This document shows positions 11,313 through 19,614 of a stretch of DNA of 64,000 nucleotides, one piece after another. Made by a program: the position numbers and the translations under genes. The notes beneath the pieces are model-generated. The model was not told where the DNA came from and did not search any database. It was given only the letters and a program-made list of their open reading frames with translations. Each line of letters opens with the position of its first letter. The first letter of the stretch is position 1. Location: assembly GCA_963751355.1 (NCBI GenBank), contig CAVVVS010000050.1, positions 1 through 64,000 of the forward strand. Reading direction: 5' to 3'. Source of the DNA: CAVVVS01 sp963751355. GTDB lineage: Bacteria; Bacteroidota; Ignavibacteria; Ignavibacteriales; Ignavibacteriaceae.

Positions 11313-14300
11313 ATGAGCAGGGGAAGGAAAAAACATCAGAAGAAAATAAGTTCATACTTCGGTAGTATAATTATAATTTTTATATTATCAAGCCTATCTA
11401 ATTCACAATCTTTAGATCCCCAATTCACTGCCTATTTGTTTGAGAATATTTCCAATAAAGTTAATTTACCTAACAGCAGCGTTACCTGTATTCTGCAGGA
11501 TCATCTTGGATATTTATGGCTTGGTACTGAAAACGGCCTGGTAAAATACGACGGCTATTCAATGAAAGTTTTTCAACCGGATGAAAATGATTCTGGAAGC
11601 ATAAGCGGTAGAGGGATAGTTACAATTTACGAGGATAAAAATAAAACTCTTTGGATAGGAACTTTAAATGGATTAAATAAATTAAATCGTGCAGATGAAT
11701 CTTTTGTCTGCTATAGACACTCTACTGATGACATCATTAGTATTAACAGCGACAGCATTCAATGCATTTACGAAGATGATAATGGAAGATTCTGGATTGG
11801 AACCAACAAGGGATTGAATTTATTTAACCGAAGTAATGGAATCATTACTCAATATGATTTTATGATTGACGAATCAAAAAATTCCAAATCATCAACATTA
11901 TATAATCGAAAATACGGTATAAACGCAATAATAGGCGATCCATTATCCGACAATTTGTTAATCGGAACAGATAAAGAAGGATTATGGAAATTTGATATAA
12001 AAGAAAAAACTTTTTCTAAATATAAAATTTTTGATAACCCCGATTCAGATAAAAAAATCGGTTGGATTCAATCATTCTATAGATCAAGGAACGGAATACT
12101 CTGGATGGTTTCGGATCACACGTTAACAAGTCTGGATCTGCAGAAGGGTGAGTTAAAATCATATTTTGAATTTCCAAAATTAACTAATATTATATATGAA
12201 AGTCCAAGCTACAGTCAGGGAAACGTTGTTGAAGATCAGAGAGGAATTATTTGGTTTGGATTTATTGATAATGAAGATGGCATATTTTATTTAGATCAAA
12301 AGACAGGGAATATTCAACACCATCAATTATATCCGGGCAAATCAAAAACTTCTTACAATAACAGGATTTTCTCTCTTTATGTAGATAATGCAGGTATTGT
12401 TTGGGCAGGTACATTAGACCGCGGACTTTGGAAGTTTGATAAAAGGAACAGCAATTTTCAAGTAATAAAGCATAATGTTGAGGATCCCAATAGCATTAGT
12501 AATTCAGAAGTGTATGATATTATTTCTGATCCAAAGGGATATATCTGGTTTGCAACTCAGGATGCCTTAGATAAATATATTGTTAAAGAAAATAGATTTA
12601 TTCACTATCTTGAAAATAAAGGGAACCTAATACACAATCGCTACCGGATAGTGCTTGATAAATCAGGAAATTTATGGATTGGAAGTTCAAGCGGACTTGT
12701 AAGATTCAATCCTGAAAATAAAATCATGCAACTTTATGCAAATGATACTAACAAATCTCCAAACCTTGTTGGTAAATTCATTTTTCGTTTACTTCAAGAT
12801 CATCTTGGTTATTTATGGATTGCTACAGTTTCATCCGGACTTTATAAATACGATATTCTTAAAAATAAATTAATTGTATATAAGCATGATCCAAAGGATT
12901 CAACCAGCCTGCACGACAATCAAATAAGAAAGTTGTATGAAGATCATAACGGTACAATATGGGTGGGAACAAATTACGGAGGATTAAATAAATTTGATAG
13001 AAGAAATGAAACGTTCACAAATTTTGGATTAAAAAGTCCGATGGCAGTCCATGAAGATAAGTACGGGAATTTTTGGGTGGTAGATTATTTTACCGGGCTA
13101 AATTTACTGGATAGATCGAAAAACAAAATCATAGCAAACTATAATCAAAAAAATGGTTTGCCGCATACAGAAATTACTCAAATTTTAGAAGATTACTCCG
13201 GTAATCTCTGGCTTGGTACTATCAACGGATTATCAAAATTTAATATAAAATTCAGAACATTCAAGAATTATTTTAAAGAAGACGGACTGCCTGATAATTA
13301 TTTTTTGTCCAGTAAACCGGCTCTGAGTTCCAATGGGAAAATGTATTTTGGTACTAGGAATGGTGTTTTAACTTTTTATCCCGACAGTATTAAGGATGAT
13401 CCAATACCGCCCAAAGTTGTTATAAGTAAGGTTTCTTTATTCAACAAGCCGGGAGAAAAGTTAACACATAAAGGATTTATTTCAGAGCTGAAGGAACTGA
13501 TTGTTCCTTATTATGATAACGATCTTCGTTTTGATTTTGTGGGTTTGCATTTTAGTGAACCGGTAAAAAACAAATACAAATATATATTGGAGAATTATGA
13601 TAGAAATTGGATTGATGCCGGAACCCAAAGAAACGCAACCTATACAAACCTTGCCCCGGGTAAATATATTTTTAGAGTAACAGCATCAAACAAAGATGGA
13701 ATCTGGAATAAAAATGCCGCATCAATTAGAATAATTATTAACTCTCCATGGTGGCAGACTAGCATAGCATATATCCTTTATGTTTTAACTACAATCAGTT
13801 TAGTTTATTTCGTTTGGAAAATGCAGCTTAAAAGAATGAAAATAAGGCATGATTACGAGATGAGCAATCTTGAAGCAGAGAAACTTCAAGAATTAGATGA
13901 AATGAAATCACGTTTTTTTACTAATATTTCACATGAATTTCGTACTCCGTTAACATTAATTCTCGGACCTGCGAAACAAATATTAGCTGAAACAACAGAT
14001 ATGAAAATTAAAGGACTAGTAGATACTATACATAGAAGCGCTAAAAAATTAAACCGGCTTGCAAACCAGCTTCTTGATATTTCAAGAATTGAATCTGGTA
14101 AAATGAAACTAAATACAAGTAAACACAATTTAGTAGCAGTTCTAAAAGAAATTGTTTCTTCATTTCATCCTTTTGCTGAAAGAAAAAATATCTCACTTAA
14201 GTTTAAATCGGAAAAAGAAGAATTTTATCTTTATCTGGATAAAGATAAAATTGATAAAATATTTAGTAACATATTATCTAATGCATTAAAATTTACACCA

Positions 14301-15524
14301 TCTGGCGGCTATGTTAAAGTTGAAGTTAATTTATTGTCCTCTCCAACGGAGGGGTTAGGGGTGGGACAAAATAGATTAAATTCTAACTATGTAGAAATAT
14401 CAATTACCGATACCGGCATCGGAATTCCCAATGAGCAGCTTAATAAAATATTTGATAGGTTCTATCAAGTTGATAACAGGCTCTCGAGAGAATATGAAGG
14501 AACAGGAGTGGGGTTATCGCTCACAAAAGAATTAATTGAACTTCACAAAGGGAAAATATCAGTTGAAAGCGAAGAGGGAAAAGGATCAATCTTTAGAGTC
14601 CTTTTGCCTGTAGGAAAAAAGCATTTACGTCCTGAAGAAATAATTGAAGATGATTCTAATATAGAAACAATTTTAGAAAATAAATTCATTCCTCAATTTG
14701 AGGATTCATTTATAGTTATTAAAAGTCCTAACCGTGAATTAACATTAGAATCAATCGATAAACAAGATAAACCAACATTGTTAATAATTGAGGATAATCC
14801 AGATGTTAGGAATTATATTAGTGATATCTTAAAAAATCATTATCAAATATTTGAAGCTTGCAACGGTGAAGATGGTTTAACAAAATCATTTGAGCAAATC
14901 CCAGATCTAATTATAAGTGATATCATGATGCCTAAAATGGACGGGTTTCAATTATGCAGCAAATTAAAAAATGATAATAGAACCAGTCATATTCCGGTTA
15001 TTTTGTTAACAGCTAAAACAACTTTAAATGATAAAATCGAAGGATTAGAAACCGGTGCCGATGATTACATAATGAAACCATTTGAAGCAGAAGAATTAAA
15101 GATTAGAGTAAAGAATCTCCTCGAACAAAGGAAAAGACTTCACAAGCATTTTCAAGAACATGGATTATTTAAGTTAGATGAAAAGAAAGTTACATCAATA
15201 GATCAAAAGTTTTTACAAAAAGCTATTGAGCTTATAAATGATCATATATCCGATTCATGTTTCAGTATTGAAAATTTTGCTGAAAGCATGTCTGTAAGCA
15301 GGTCGCTTCTTCATAAAAAGTTATCTGCTTTGATTGGTGAACCGCCGGGTGAACTGATTAAAAGAATCCGGTTGAATAAAGCTGCAGAATTAATTGAACA
15401 TAATTCCGGTAATATAACTGAAATATCTTTTAAAGTAGGATTTAACAATCCCTCTTATTTTACAGAATGCTTTAAAAAGCAATTTGGGGTCTCCCCTTCT
15501 CAATTTCATAATCGATTTAGCTAA
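11313..15524 (+). CDS. Hybrid two-component system: periplasmic propeller sensor, histidine kinase, receiver and AraC-type DNA-binding domain
   Basis: 1403 residues, the typical length of hybrid two-component (HTCS-type) regulators. In order: an N-terminal signal/membrane segment (about 14-31); two-bladed-propeller (Reg_prop) repeats with LWLGT/IWIGT/LWIGS motifs to about residue 690; a Y_Y_Y domain (about 735-812); a membrane helix (about 818-838); the kinase domain with SHEFRTPL, where His 874 is the phosphorylation site; the N box NALKFTP, then DTGIGIP and GTGVGLSL; a receiver domain (about 1152-1270) with phospho-Asp near 1203 in SDIMMPKMDG; and a C-terminal AraC helix-turn-helix pair (about 1300-1403). 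It would sense a periplasmic ligand, in Bacteroidota often a glycan fragment, and act on genes nearby. A 15-20 residue low-complexity insert sits between the N and G1 boxes (see findings). Confidence 0.95.
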   Translation: MSRGRKKHQKKISSYFGSIIIIFILSSLSNSQSLDPQFTAYLFENISNKVNLPNSSVTCILQDHLGYLWLGTENGLVKYDGYSMKVFQPDENDSGSISGRGIVTIYEDKNKTLWIGTLNGLNKLNRADESFVCYRHSTDDIISINSDSIQCIYEDDNGRFWIGTNKGLNLFNRSNGIITQYDFMIDESKNSKSSTLYNRKYGINAIIGDPLSDNLLIGTDKEGLWKFDIKEKTFSKYKIFDNPDSDKKIGWIQSFYRSRNGILWMVSDHTLTSLDLQKGELKSYFEFPKLTNIIYESPSYSQGNVVEDQRGIIWFGFIDNEDGIFYLDQKTGNIQHHQLYPGKSKTSYNNRIFSLYVDNAGIVWAGTLDRGLWKFDKRNSNFQVIKHNVEDPNSISNSEVYDIISDPKGYIWFATQDALDKYIVKENRFIHYLENKGNLIHNRYRIVLDKSGNLWIGSSSGLVRFNPENKIMQLYANDTNKSPNLVGKFIFRLLQDHLGYLWIATVSSGLYKYDILKNKLIVYKHDPKDSTSLHDNQIRKLYEDHNGTIWVGTNYGGLNKFDRRNETFTNFGLKSPMAVHEDKYGNFWVVDYFTGLNLLDRSKNKIIANYNQKNGLPHTEITQILEDYSGNLWLGTINGLSKFNIKFRTFKNYFKEDGLPDNYFLSSKPALSSNGKMYFGTRNGVLTFYPDSIKDDPIPPKVVISKVSLFNKPGEKLTHKGFISELKELIVPYYDNDLRFDFVGLHFSEPVKNKYKYILENYDRNWIDAGTQRNATYTNLAPGKYIFRVTASNKDGIWNKNAASIRIIINSPWWQTSIAYILYVLTTISLVYFVWKMQLKRMKIRHDYEMSNLEAEKLQELDEMKSRFFTNISHEFRTPLTLILGPAKQILAETTDMKIKGLVDTIHRSAKKLNRLANQLLDISRIESGKMKLNTSKHNLVAVLKEIVSSFHPFAERKNISLKFKSEKEEFYLYLDKDKIDKIFSNILSNALKFTPSGGYVKVEVNLLSSPTEGLGVGQNRLNSNYVEISITDTGIGIPNEQLNKIFDRFYQVDNRLSREYEGTGVGLSLTKELIELHKGKISVESEEGKGSIFRVLLPVGKKHLRPEEIIEDDSNIETILENKFIPQFEDSFIVIKSPNRELTLESIDKQDKPTLLIIEDNPDVRNYISDILKNHYQIFEACNGEDGLTKSFEQIPDLIISDIMMPKMDGFQLCSKLKNDNRTSHIPVILLTAKTTLNDKIEGLETGADDYIMKPFEAEELKIRVKNLLEQRKRLHKHFQEHGLFKLDEKKVTSIDQKFLQKAIELINDHISDSCFSIENFAESMSVSRSLLHKKLSALIGEPPGELIKRIRLNKAAELIEHNSGNITEISFKVGFNNPSYFTECFKKQFGVSPSQFHNRFS
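14331..14387 (+). repeat. Probable palindromic repeat inserted in frame in the kinase ATPase domain
   Basis: The segment contains CCTCTCCAACGGAGGGG followed by TTAGGGGTGGGAC. It is G/C-rich in an A/T-rich gene, and its start folds on itself. It encodes SSPTEGLGVGQNRLNSN, between the strand before it and the strand leading to DTGIGIP. Related kinases normally have only a short turn here. It looks like an intragenic repeat element tolerated in a surface loop. Confidence 0.5.
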
Positions 15525-15876
15525 CCTTCAAGTTTATCAACATTCTTATAAATCAAATTTTTGAAAATACTTCCTCATCTGTTATGATTCTAGAATAAAA
15601 AAACCCTTGAAGGCTGGTTTTTAGCTCAATTCCACAATTGTTATAGTTTTTTACACAATTGTTATAGCATAACAAAAATCAAACATTTATTATTTACAAG
15701 AATTATTTACAAAACTATAAAAGATCTCATTCCCTTCAGAGAGATCAAAATTAATTATTGAAATAACAAAGTGATATTTCCATGTGAGAGACTAATGCAC
15801 ATAACCAACAACATTAATTAACTACTTCTCTAAAGCTATTTAGAGAAACATTTAAAAATTATAAAGGAGAGGTTCA
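15525..15876. other. 352-bp gap between the hybrid regulator and the first lipoprotein gene
   Basis: A/T-rich non-coding DNA. It holds a 14-bp direct repeat with 21-bp period (15633-15667) and a purine-rich ribosome binding site (AAAGGAGAGG, about 15862-15871) for the downstream lipoprotein. I see no clear terminator for the regulator gene beyond a weak CC..GG hairpin near 15600-15622. Confidence 0.6.
15633..15667 (+). promoter_or_regulatory. Phased direct repeat, candidate binding site for the upstream AraC-type regulator
   Basis: CACAATTGTTATAG occurs exactly at 15633-15646 and again at 15654-15667, a start-to-start spacing of 21 bases, about two helical turns. AraC-family proteins commonly bind such phased direct repeats. 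A close variant (ACACAATCCTTATAG) lies at 17329-17343 before the orphan T9SS tail gene. Assigning the site to the neighbouring hybrid regulator is inference. Confidence 0.45.
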
Positions 15877-16536
15877 ATGAAAAGATTATTTTGTGTTTTT
15901 GTACTTATAACATTTTTCGGACTCCTAATAACAGGATGTTCAGACAACTCAATAGCTCCAGTGGAAACTAATGAAACCACTAGTAAAACTGTTTCGTTAC
16001 AAAAAAACACTGAGCAAGGAGCAGTAATAATCAGATATGAAGCCGAATGGTTTTATTTCTTTTTTGATGAAAATGCTGGATTAGCACTTTCACTTGGCAT
16101 CAATGATATTTCTAAGTTTTGCAATTTTGAAGGCGGCTTTGATATAGTTAACGTTAAAGAACTCTATCTTCCAAATGCAGATCCCAGTCTCCAAAGAATG
16201 ATTGATTTAGAAAAAGCACATGATTACACAGCTATGATATGGCAAACTGAAACTAACCCCCGGTCTGGAAATTTGCGTGAGTTTATATGTAGTCACGATC
16301 CAATGGCCGCCGGCCTCGCTCACTTTACCGCCACAGATAATGATTATTTTTCATATATGCAGGACCACCATAATGCCGACAGCTACGGTTTTAAAGCTAA
16401 TGGAACTCTTGAAGGCCAATATGGAGAATTATATAAACTTAATTTTGTATTTAGGTATATCCATCCCGGTAATAAAGATGGTCTTATATATGATAAAAAA
16501 GTATTCCATATACAACTTGTTCCTAAAAATAAATAG
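15877..16536 (+). CDS. Lipoprotein of unknown function
   Basis: 219 residues. The N-terminus is a lipoprotein signal with the lipobox LITGC (Cys 21), followed by SDNS. The mature part is soluble, with a Thr/Ser-rich linker to about residue 45, then a mixed domain with HDPMAAGLAHF and YMQDHHNADSYG segments. These histidine-rich stretches could bind a metal or a ligand, but I recognise no family. An AAAGGAGAGG ribosome binding site precedes the ATG. It is followed 65 bases later by a second lipoprotein, and both probably share a transcript ending at the hairpin at 17272-17295. Its position downstream of the hybrid regulator suggests it belongs to that regulon. Confidence 0.75.
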   Translation: MKRLFCVFVLITFFGLLITGCSDNSIAPVETNETTSKTVSLQKNTEQGAVIIRYEAEWFYFFFDENAGLALSLGINDISKFCNFEGGFDIVNVKELYLPNADPSLQRMIDLEKAHDYTAMIWQTETNPRSGNLREFICSHDPMAAGLAHFTATDNDYFSYMQDHHNADSYGFKANGTLEGQYGELYKLNFVFRYIHPGNKDGLIYDKKVFHIQLVPKNK

Positions 16537-16601
16537 GCTCTATATGCTATAGATTATAAATAGAGAATGAATAAAAACAAATTAAAAGGAGAAACATTTC
16601 T

Positions 16602-17201
16602 ATGAAAAAATTTCAATTTATACTTGTCCTTATTTCTTTCATGGGGTTAATCCTCATAGGCTGCTCTGATAAATCACCATCACCTGTAGCGCCGACAGCA
16701 GATCAGAGTCCTAAGGTAAGTCTTGATAAAAAAGGTCGCGTTGTCCATCAGGTTGTGGGCTCTGGAAACATGAAGTATGAAGGAAAAATAATTGTAAGTA
16801 CTTTTACTGCACGTGAATATGCAGATGGTACTGTTGATGGGCAATATGAAATCAACATGCAATCTTTATTTCAAGCTAAAGAGCACGGAAATGTTTTATC
16901 ATTGAAAGTTTATTATGACGTTCCAGGATATGGGACAGTTGCTATCATTGGAGGTCAGATAAAAAACAGTACAGTACCTGAACAGCTTGATATATATGAA
17001 TGCTATGTAATTGTAGATAATGGAAAGGCGCCTGATTTTGAAAATTGGTGGATACCTTATCTTGATACCAGAGAAAAAGCTGAGGTATTTTGGAATGCAG
17101 ATCCTCTTGATTTCATTAATGGATTTGATACTCCCTGGGGAGCACACTGGGATGGAGCAAGTCTTTTCCCATGCGAAATGGGGAATTTTCATATCAAATG
17201 A
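16602..17201 (+). CDS. Lipoprotein of unknown function
   Basis: 199 residues with a lipoprotein signal ending LILIGC (Cys 21) and the tail SDKSPSPVAPTADQSPK, similar in design to the preceding lipoprotein. The mature region starts with GSGNMKYEGKIIVSTFTAREY and continues with a beta-rich domain; it resembles generic extracellular beta-sandwich domains but I cannot name it. A fragment at 17801-18043 has a similar GSGRNMQMSGI...FPDGT stretch, suggesting a broken relative. A strong AAAAGGAG site precedes the ATG. Confidence 0.75.
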   Translation: MKKFQFILVLISFMGLILIGCSDKSPSPVAPTADQSPKVSLDKKGRVVHQVVGSGNMKYEGKIIVSTFTAREYADGTVDGQYEINMQSLFQAKEHGNVLSLKVYYDVPGYGTVAIIGGQIKNSTVPEQLDIYECYVIVDNGKAPDFENWWIPYLDTREKAEVFWNADPLDFINGFDTPWGAHWDGASLFPCEMGNFHIK

Positions 17202-17271
17202 GTAATCAAGAATGGTATACTACGAAAACTACTATCTTAATATTTTCAAATACCTAAAGTAAACATTAATT

Positions 17272-17299
17272 AAGCCCGGCAGTTTGTCCGGGCTTTTTA
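17272..17299 (+). terminator. Rho-independent terminator after the lipoprotein pair
   Basis: Stem AAGCCCGG / CCGGGCTT with an 8-base loop, then a run of T. It lies 70 bases after the second lipoprotein stop codon. Confidence 0.85.
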
Positions 17300-17328
17300 T
17301 GTCCTATGGATAATATTGATAATTTTAT

Positions 17329-17343
17329 ACACAATCCTTATAG
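17329..17343 (+). promoter_or_regulatory. Variant of the 14-bp repeat found upstream of the lipoprotein genes
   Basis: ACACAATCCTTATAG matches the phased repeat at 15633-15667 except for two bases. It lies 85 bases before the ATG of the orphan sorting-domain gene. A weaker half match is 21 bases upstream. Shared control with the lipoprotein pair is plausible but unproven. Confidence 0.3.
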
Positions 17344-17427
17344 AATAAATTTTTCCAGAAGTTTATTAATACAATGGTTAATAAACCATGTTATTAAGAC
17401 TCTCCTATTTCAATTAAGAGGGAAAAT

Positions 17428-17733
17428 ATGAACGTAATAAAAAACACCAATCATGATGAAATGATTCCTCTAAAATTTCATTTAAGTCAAAATTATCCAA
17501 ATCCATTTAAAGAGAAAACAAAAATTAAATACTGCGTAGCGTTCAGTACACAAGTAAACATCTCAGTGTTTGACACAAAAGGACATCTTGTAAAAAATTT
17601 AATCGATGAAGTTCAAGACGCAGGAACCTATGAAATTGAATTTAATGCAGCATCACTATCAAGTGGAGTTTATTTTTATAAAATATCCTCCGGTAATTTT
17701 ACTGCAGTAAAGAAGATGCTGTTGATGAAATAA
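17428..17733 (+). CDS. Orphan T9SS sorting domain protein
   Basis: 101 residues, nearly all of it a T9SS type A C-terminal domain: LSQNYPNPFKEKTKIKY, then VFDTKGHLVKNLIDE, FNAASLSSGVYFYK and a final KKMLLMK. There is no signal peptide and no cargo domain, so as written it could not reach the periplasm to be sorted. It may be the 3' remnant of a larger secreted protein gene, a cassette source for tail exchange, or a gene whose upstream part was lost. A GAGGGAAAAT ribosome binding site precedes the ATG, which argues that it may be translated. The motif is altered (PNPFKEKT instead of PNPFNPTT). Confidence 0.6.
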   Translation: MNVIKNTNHDEMIPLKFHLSQNYPNPFKEKTKIKYCVAFSTQVNISVFDTKGHLVKNLIDEVQDAGTYEIEFNAASLSSGVYFYKISSGNFTAVKKMLLMK

Positions 17734-17765
17734 CAACTAATATTTTACTGGTGCATAGTTATATA

Positions 17766-17787
17766 AGGGCGAGTTATTACTCGCCCT
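17766..17787 (+). terminator. Hairpin after the orphan sorting-domain gene
   Basis: Perfect 8-bp stem AGGGCGAG / CTCGCCCT with a TTATTA loop, 33 bases after the stop codon. No T tract follows on the plus strand. Confidence 0.6.
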
Positions 17788-17800
17788 AAATTAAAAATAA

Positions 17801-18043
17801 TCCAATGGGCCTGCTCATAAAACAATCCTTCGGCTCCGGTTAAACCTGAGTGATCAGGTGACTAATACACTTGCTAAAAAACCAGCACCAAACCTCATAG
17901 ATCAAATGCAGTTAAATTTTGTAATGGGGTCGGGACGCAATATGCAAATGAGTGGAATTATAACCTGGCAGTTTGTAACTTTTCCCGATGGAACTTTTGG
18001 ACTTGTACCTAAAACTGCTCCCGGTATATTTCGAATAAACTGA
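17801..18043 (+). pseudogene. Fragment possibly related to the preceding lipoproteins
   Basis: An open stretch of 80 codons with no ATG near its front (only a GTG at 17858). The segment MGSGRNMQMSGII...FPDGTFG resembles GSGNMKYEGKIIV...YADGTVDG of the lipoprotein at 16602-17201. There is no signal peptide. It is best read as the tail of a decayed paralogue; it could also be chance. Confidence 0.3.
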
Positions 18044-18212
18044 TAGTAACCGGTAAGATTGTAATTAATCATGCTTTTACATTGCACAATTTAAAAAATT
18101 AAAATCCTATAAAACAGTCTGTAATCCGCTATATAAGAACAAGCAAAATTAATTAAACAACCTTCGCACCCAACAAAAACCGAACATCCGGCATACTGCT
18201 CACAATTACAAA

Positions 18213-19472
18213 TTATGTCTTTTGCTTTTTCTTTTTTGCCGCCGGGAATAATACGTTGTTAAGTATCAACCGGTAGCCGGGTGAATTTTTATAAAGCGAA
18301 AGATCTGTAGGAGGATCACCTACGGCATGCTCATAATCTTCAGGATCGTGCCCGCCGTAAAATGTAAATGTACCCCTTCCGTAATTTCCGTGAATGTATT
18401 TTACCTGATCTGTTCCCTTGCGCTTTGCTAAAATGATAACGGATTTTTTAATTAATTCCTGGTGAAACATAGTTGTTTGTCCCATGAAACCGTGAATAAC
18501 ATTTACATGATCCTGCGTGAGCATGGTTGGAACGGGATCGTACTTGGCTGAGAAATCAAAAAGCGTAAAATAGTCGTTATCCTTCGGACCTATTTCGGAA
18601 GGCTGAACATCTATATTGCTATATTCATAAACGTAAGGATTCATCTCCAGTTTAAAGTTTGTAAATGCCAGGGTGTTTGAATAATCTAGTTTTTTTTGCG
18701 CATCGGGATCCGGCGGATCGCCGTCGAACATTGAAGCACAAATATCATCATGTTGCGCAGCCAGTGCTATATCAAAAGTATCGGTTGCTGAACACATAGC
18801 AAAAAGAAAACCTCCTTTGCCGACGTAACCTTTAATCAATTGTGCAACTGTTTTCATCATATTGGAAACTTTCTTAAACCCGTTCTTTTTTGCGTCTCTT
18901 TCGTATTCCAGTTGATTATCAATATACCATTGTGCATTAGCAAAACTAGCGTAAAATTTTCCGTACTGCCCGGTAAAATCCTCATGATGAAGATGCAGCC
19001 AATCATACTTTGAAAGATCGCCGCGCAGGATTTCATCATTCCATATTTTAGTGTAAGGGATATCAGCATATTGCAATACCATAGTTACAGCATCGTCCCA
19101 GGGCTGAAATCCCGGTGGAACATAGACGGCGATTTTGGGAGCTTTTTCGAGTCTCACTACAGCCATATTTACATCATCGCCTTGAACGTATGAATAAATT
19201 TTTGCGGCTTGTGCAGTGGTTAGTTCATCGAAAGCTACGCCAGCCGTCCGGCAATCGGTTACAACAGAAGGTTCGAAATCAATCATGAATGAACCGCCGC
19301 GGTAATTAAGTAACCAATCGGCTTTTATACCCTTTTCCAGAGCATGGTATGTTATTCCGTATGCTTTTAAATGATCGGTCTGCTTAAGATCCATGTAAAT
19401 TAAAATTTTGGATTGGGAATAAGCAAAGAGGGGGAACATTACAAGTATTAACAACAAAAACTTTTTCACCAT
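18213..19472 (-). CDS. Secreted conserved protein (family often labelled asparagine synthetase B in Bacteroidota)
   Basis: 419 residues with a signal peptide (about 1-19, ending AYSQ). The mature protein starts SKILIYMDLKQTDHLKAYG, a segment I recall from a Bacteroidota family that carries the name asparagine synthetase B. There is no glutaminase Cys2 and no PP-loop SGGxDS motif, so that label looks wrong for this protein. Visible features are VYVPPGFQPWDDAV, HLHHEDFTGQYGKFY, a FAMCSATDTFD segment and a lysine-rich C-terminus. The GFLFAMCSATD region resembles the nucleophile-elbow part of glutamine-amidotransferase-like folds, so a hydrolase-like fold is possible. It stands alone and reads toward 18212; function unknown. 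Confidence 0.7.
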   Translation of the reverse strand: MVKKFLLLILVMFPLFAYSQSKILIYMDLKQTDHLKAYGITYHALEKGIKADWLLNYRGGSFMIDFEPSVVTDCRTAGVAFDELTTAQAAKIYSYVQGDDVNMAVVRLEKAPKIAVYVPPGFQPWDDAVTMVLQYADIPYTKIWNDEILRGDLSKYDWLHLHHEDFTGQYGKFYASFANAQWYIDNQLEYERDAKKNGFKKVSNMMKTVAQLIKGYVGKGGFLFAMCSATDTFDIALAAQHDDICASMFDGDPPDPDAQKKLDYSNTLAFTNFKLEMNPYVYEYSNIDVQPSEIGPKDNDYFTLFDFSAKYDPVPTMLTQDHVNVIHGFMGQTTMFHQELIKKSVIILAKRKGTDQVKYIHGNYGRGTFTFYGGHDPEDYEHAVGDPPTDLSLYKNSPGYRLILNNVLFPAAKKKKQKT

Positions 19473-19501
19473 TTCACACCATATCGTCTGTAAAAATTAA
19501 A

Positions 19502-19521
19502 GGCGATCAAAATAGATCGCC
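19502..19521 (-). terminator. Terminator after clpX
   Basis: Stem GGCGATC / GATCGCC with a 6-base loop, followed on the minus strand by TTTAATTTTT. A second small hairpin (ACAGACT / AGTCTGT, 19579-19595) lies between it and the clpX stop codon. Confidence 0.7.
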
Positions 19522-19614
19522 CGAATAATAAACAACTACAGTTAAAATTTTTTCTTATTTTTATACTAAATTTCACTCACAGACTAATAGTCTGTACAAC
19601 ATTATTAAATTATA

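Larger units (their letters stand above)
7504..14914. repeat. Right arm of the giant inverted repeat (clean copy)
   Basis: This is the error-free counterpart of 1-7480. It contains the beta-helix gene, the 732-residue secreted protein gene and most of the hybrid sensor kinase gene. The pairing stops at 14914 only because the window starts there, so the repeat may extend further. The 23-base loop 7481-7503 reads in frame with the beta-helix gene, so the loop belongs to the genuine right-arm sequence and the fold lies at about 7480/7481. Confidence 0.93.
17734..18212. other. 479-bp stretch with a hairpin and a gene fragment
   Basis: It contains the hairpin at 17766-17787 and a short open stretch at 17801-18043. 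The rest, to the convergent gene ending at 18213, is A/T-rich and shows nothing I can name. Confidence 0.5.

Noticed and set aside
13886..14128. Minus-strand open frame inside the hybrid kinase gene
   Set aside because: Antisense shadow over the conserved histidine kinase domain.
1..14914. Invertible phase-variation switch or palindromic telomere
   Set aside because: A switch or telomere should have two well-kept arms or short site-specific ends and a recombinase; here one arm is corrupted and no recombinase or hairpin-end features are seen.
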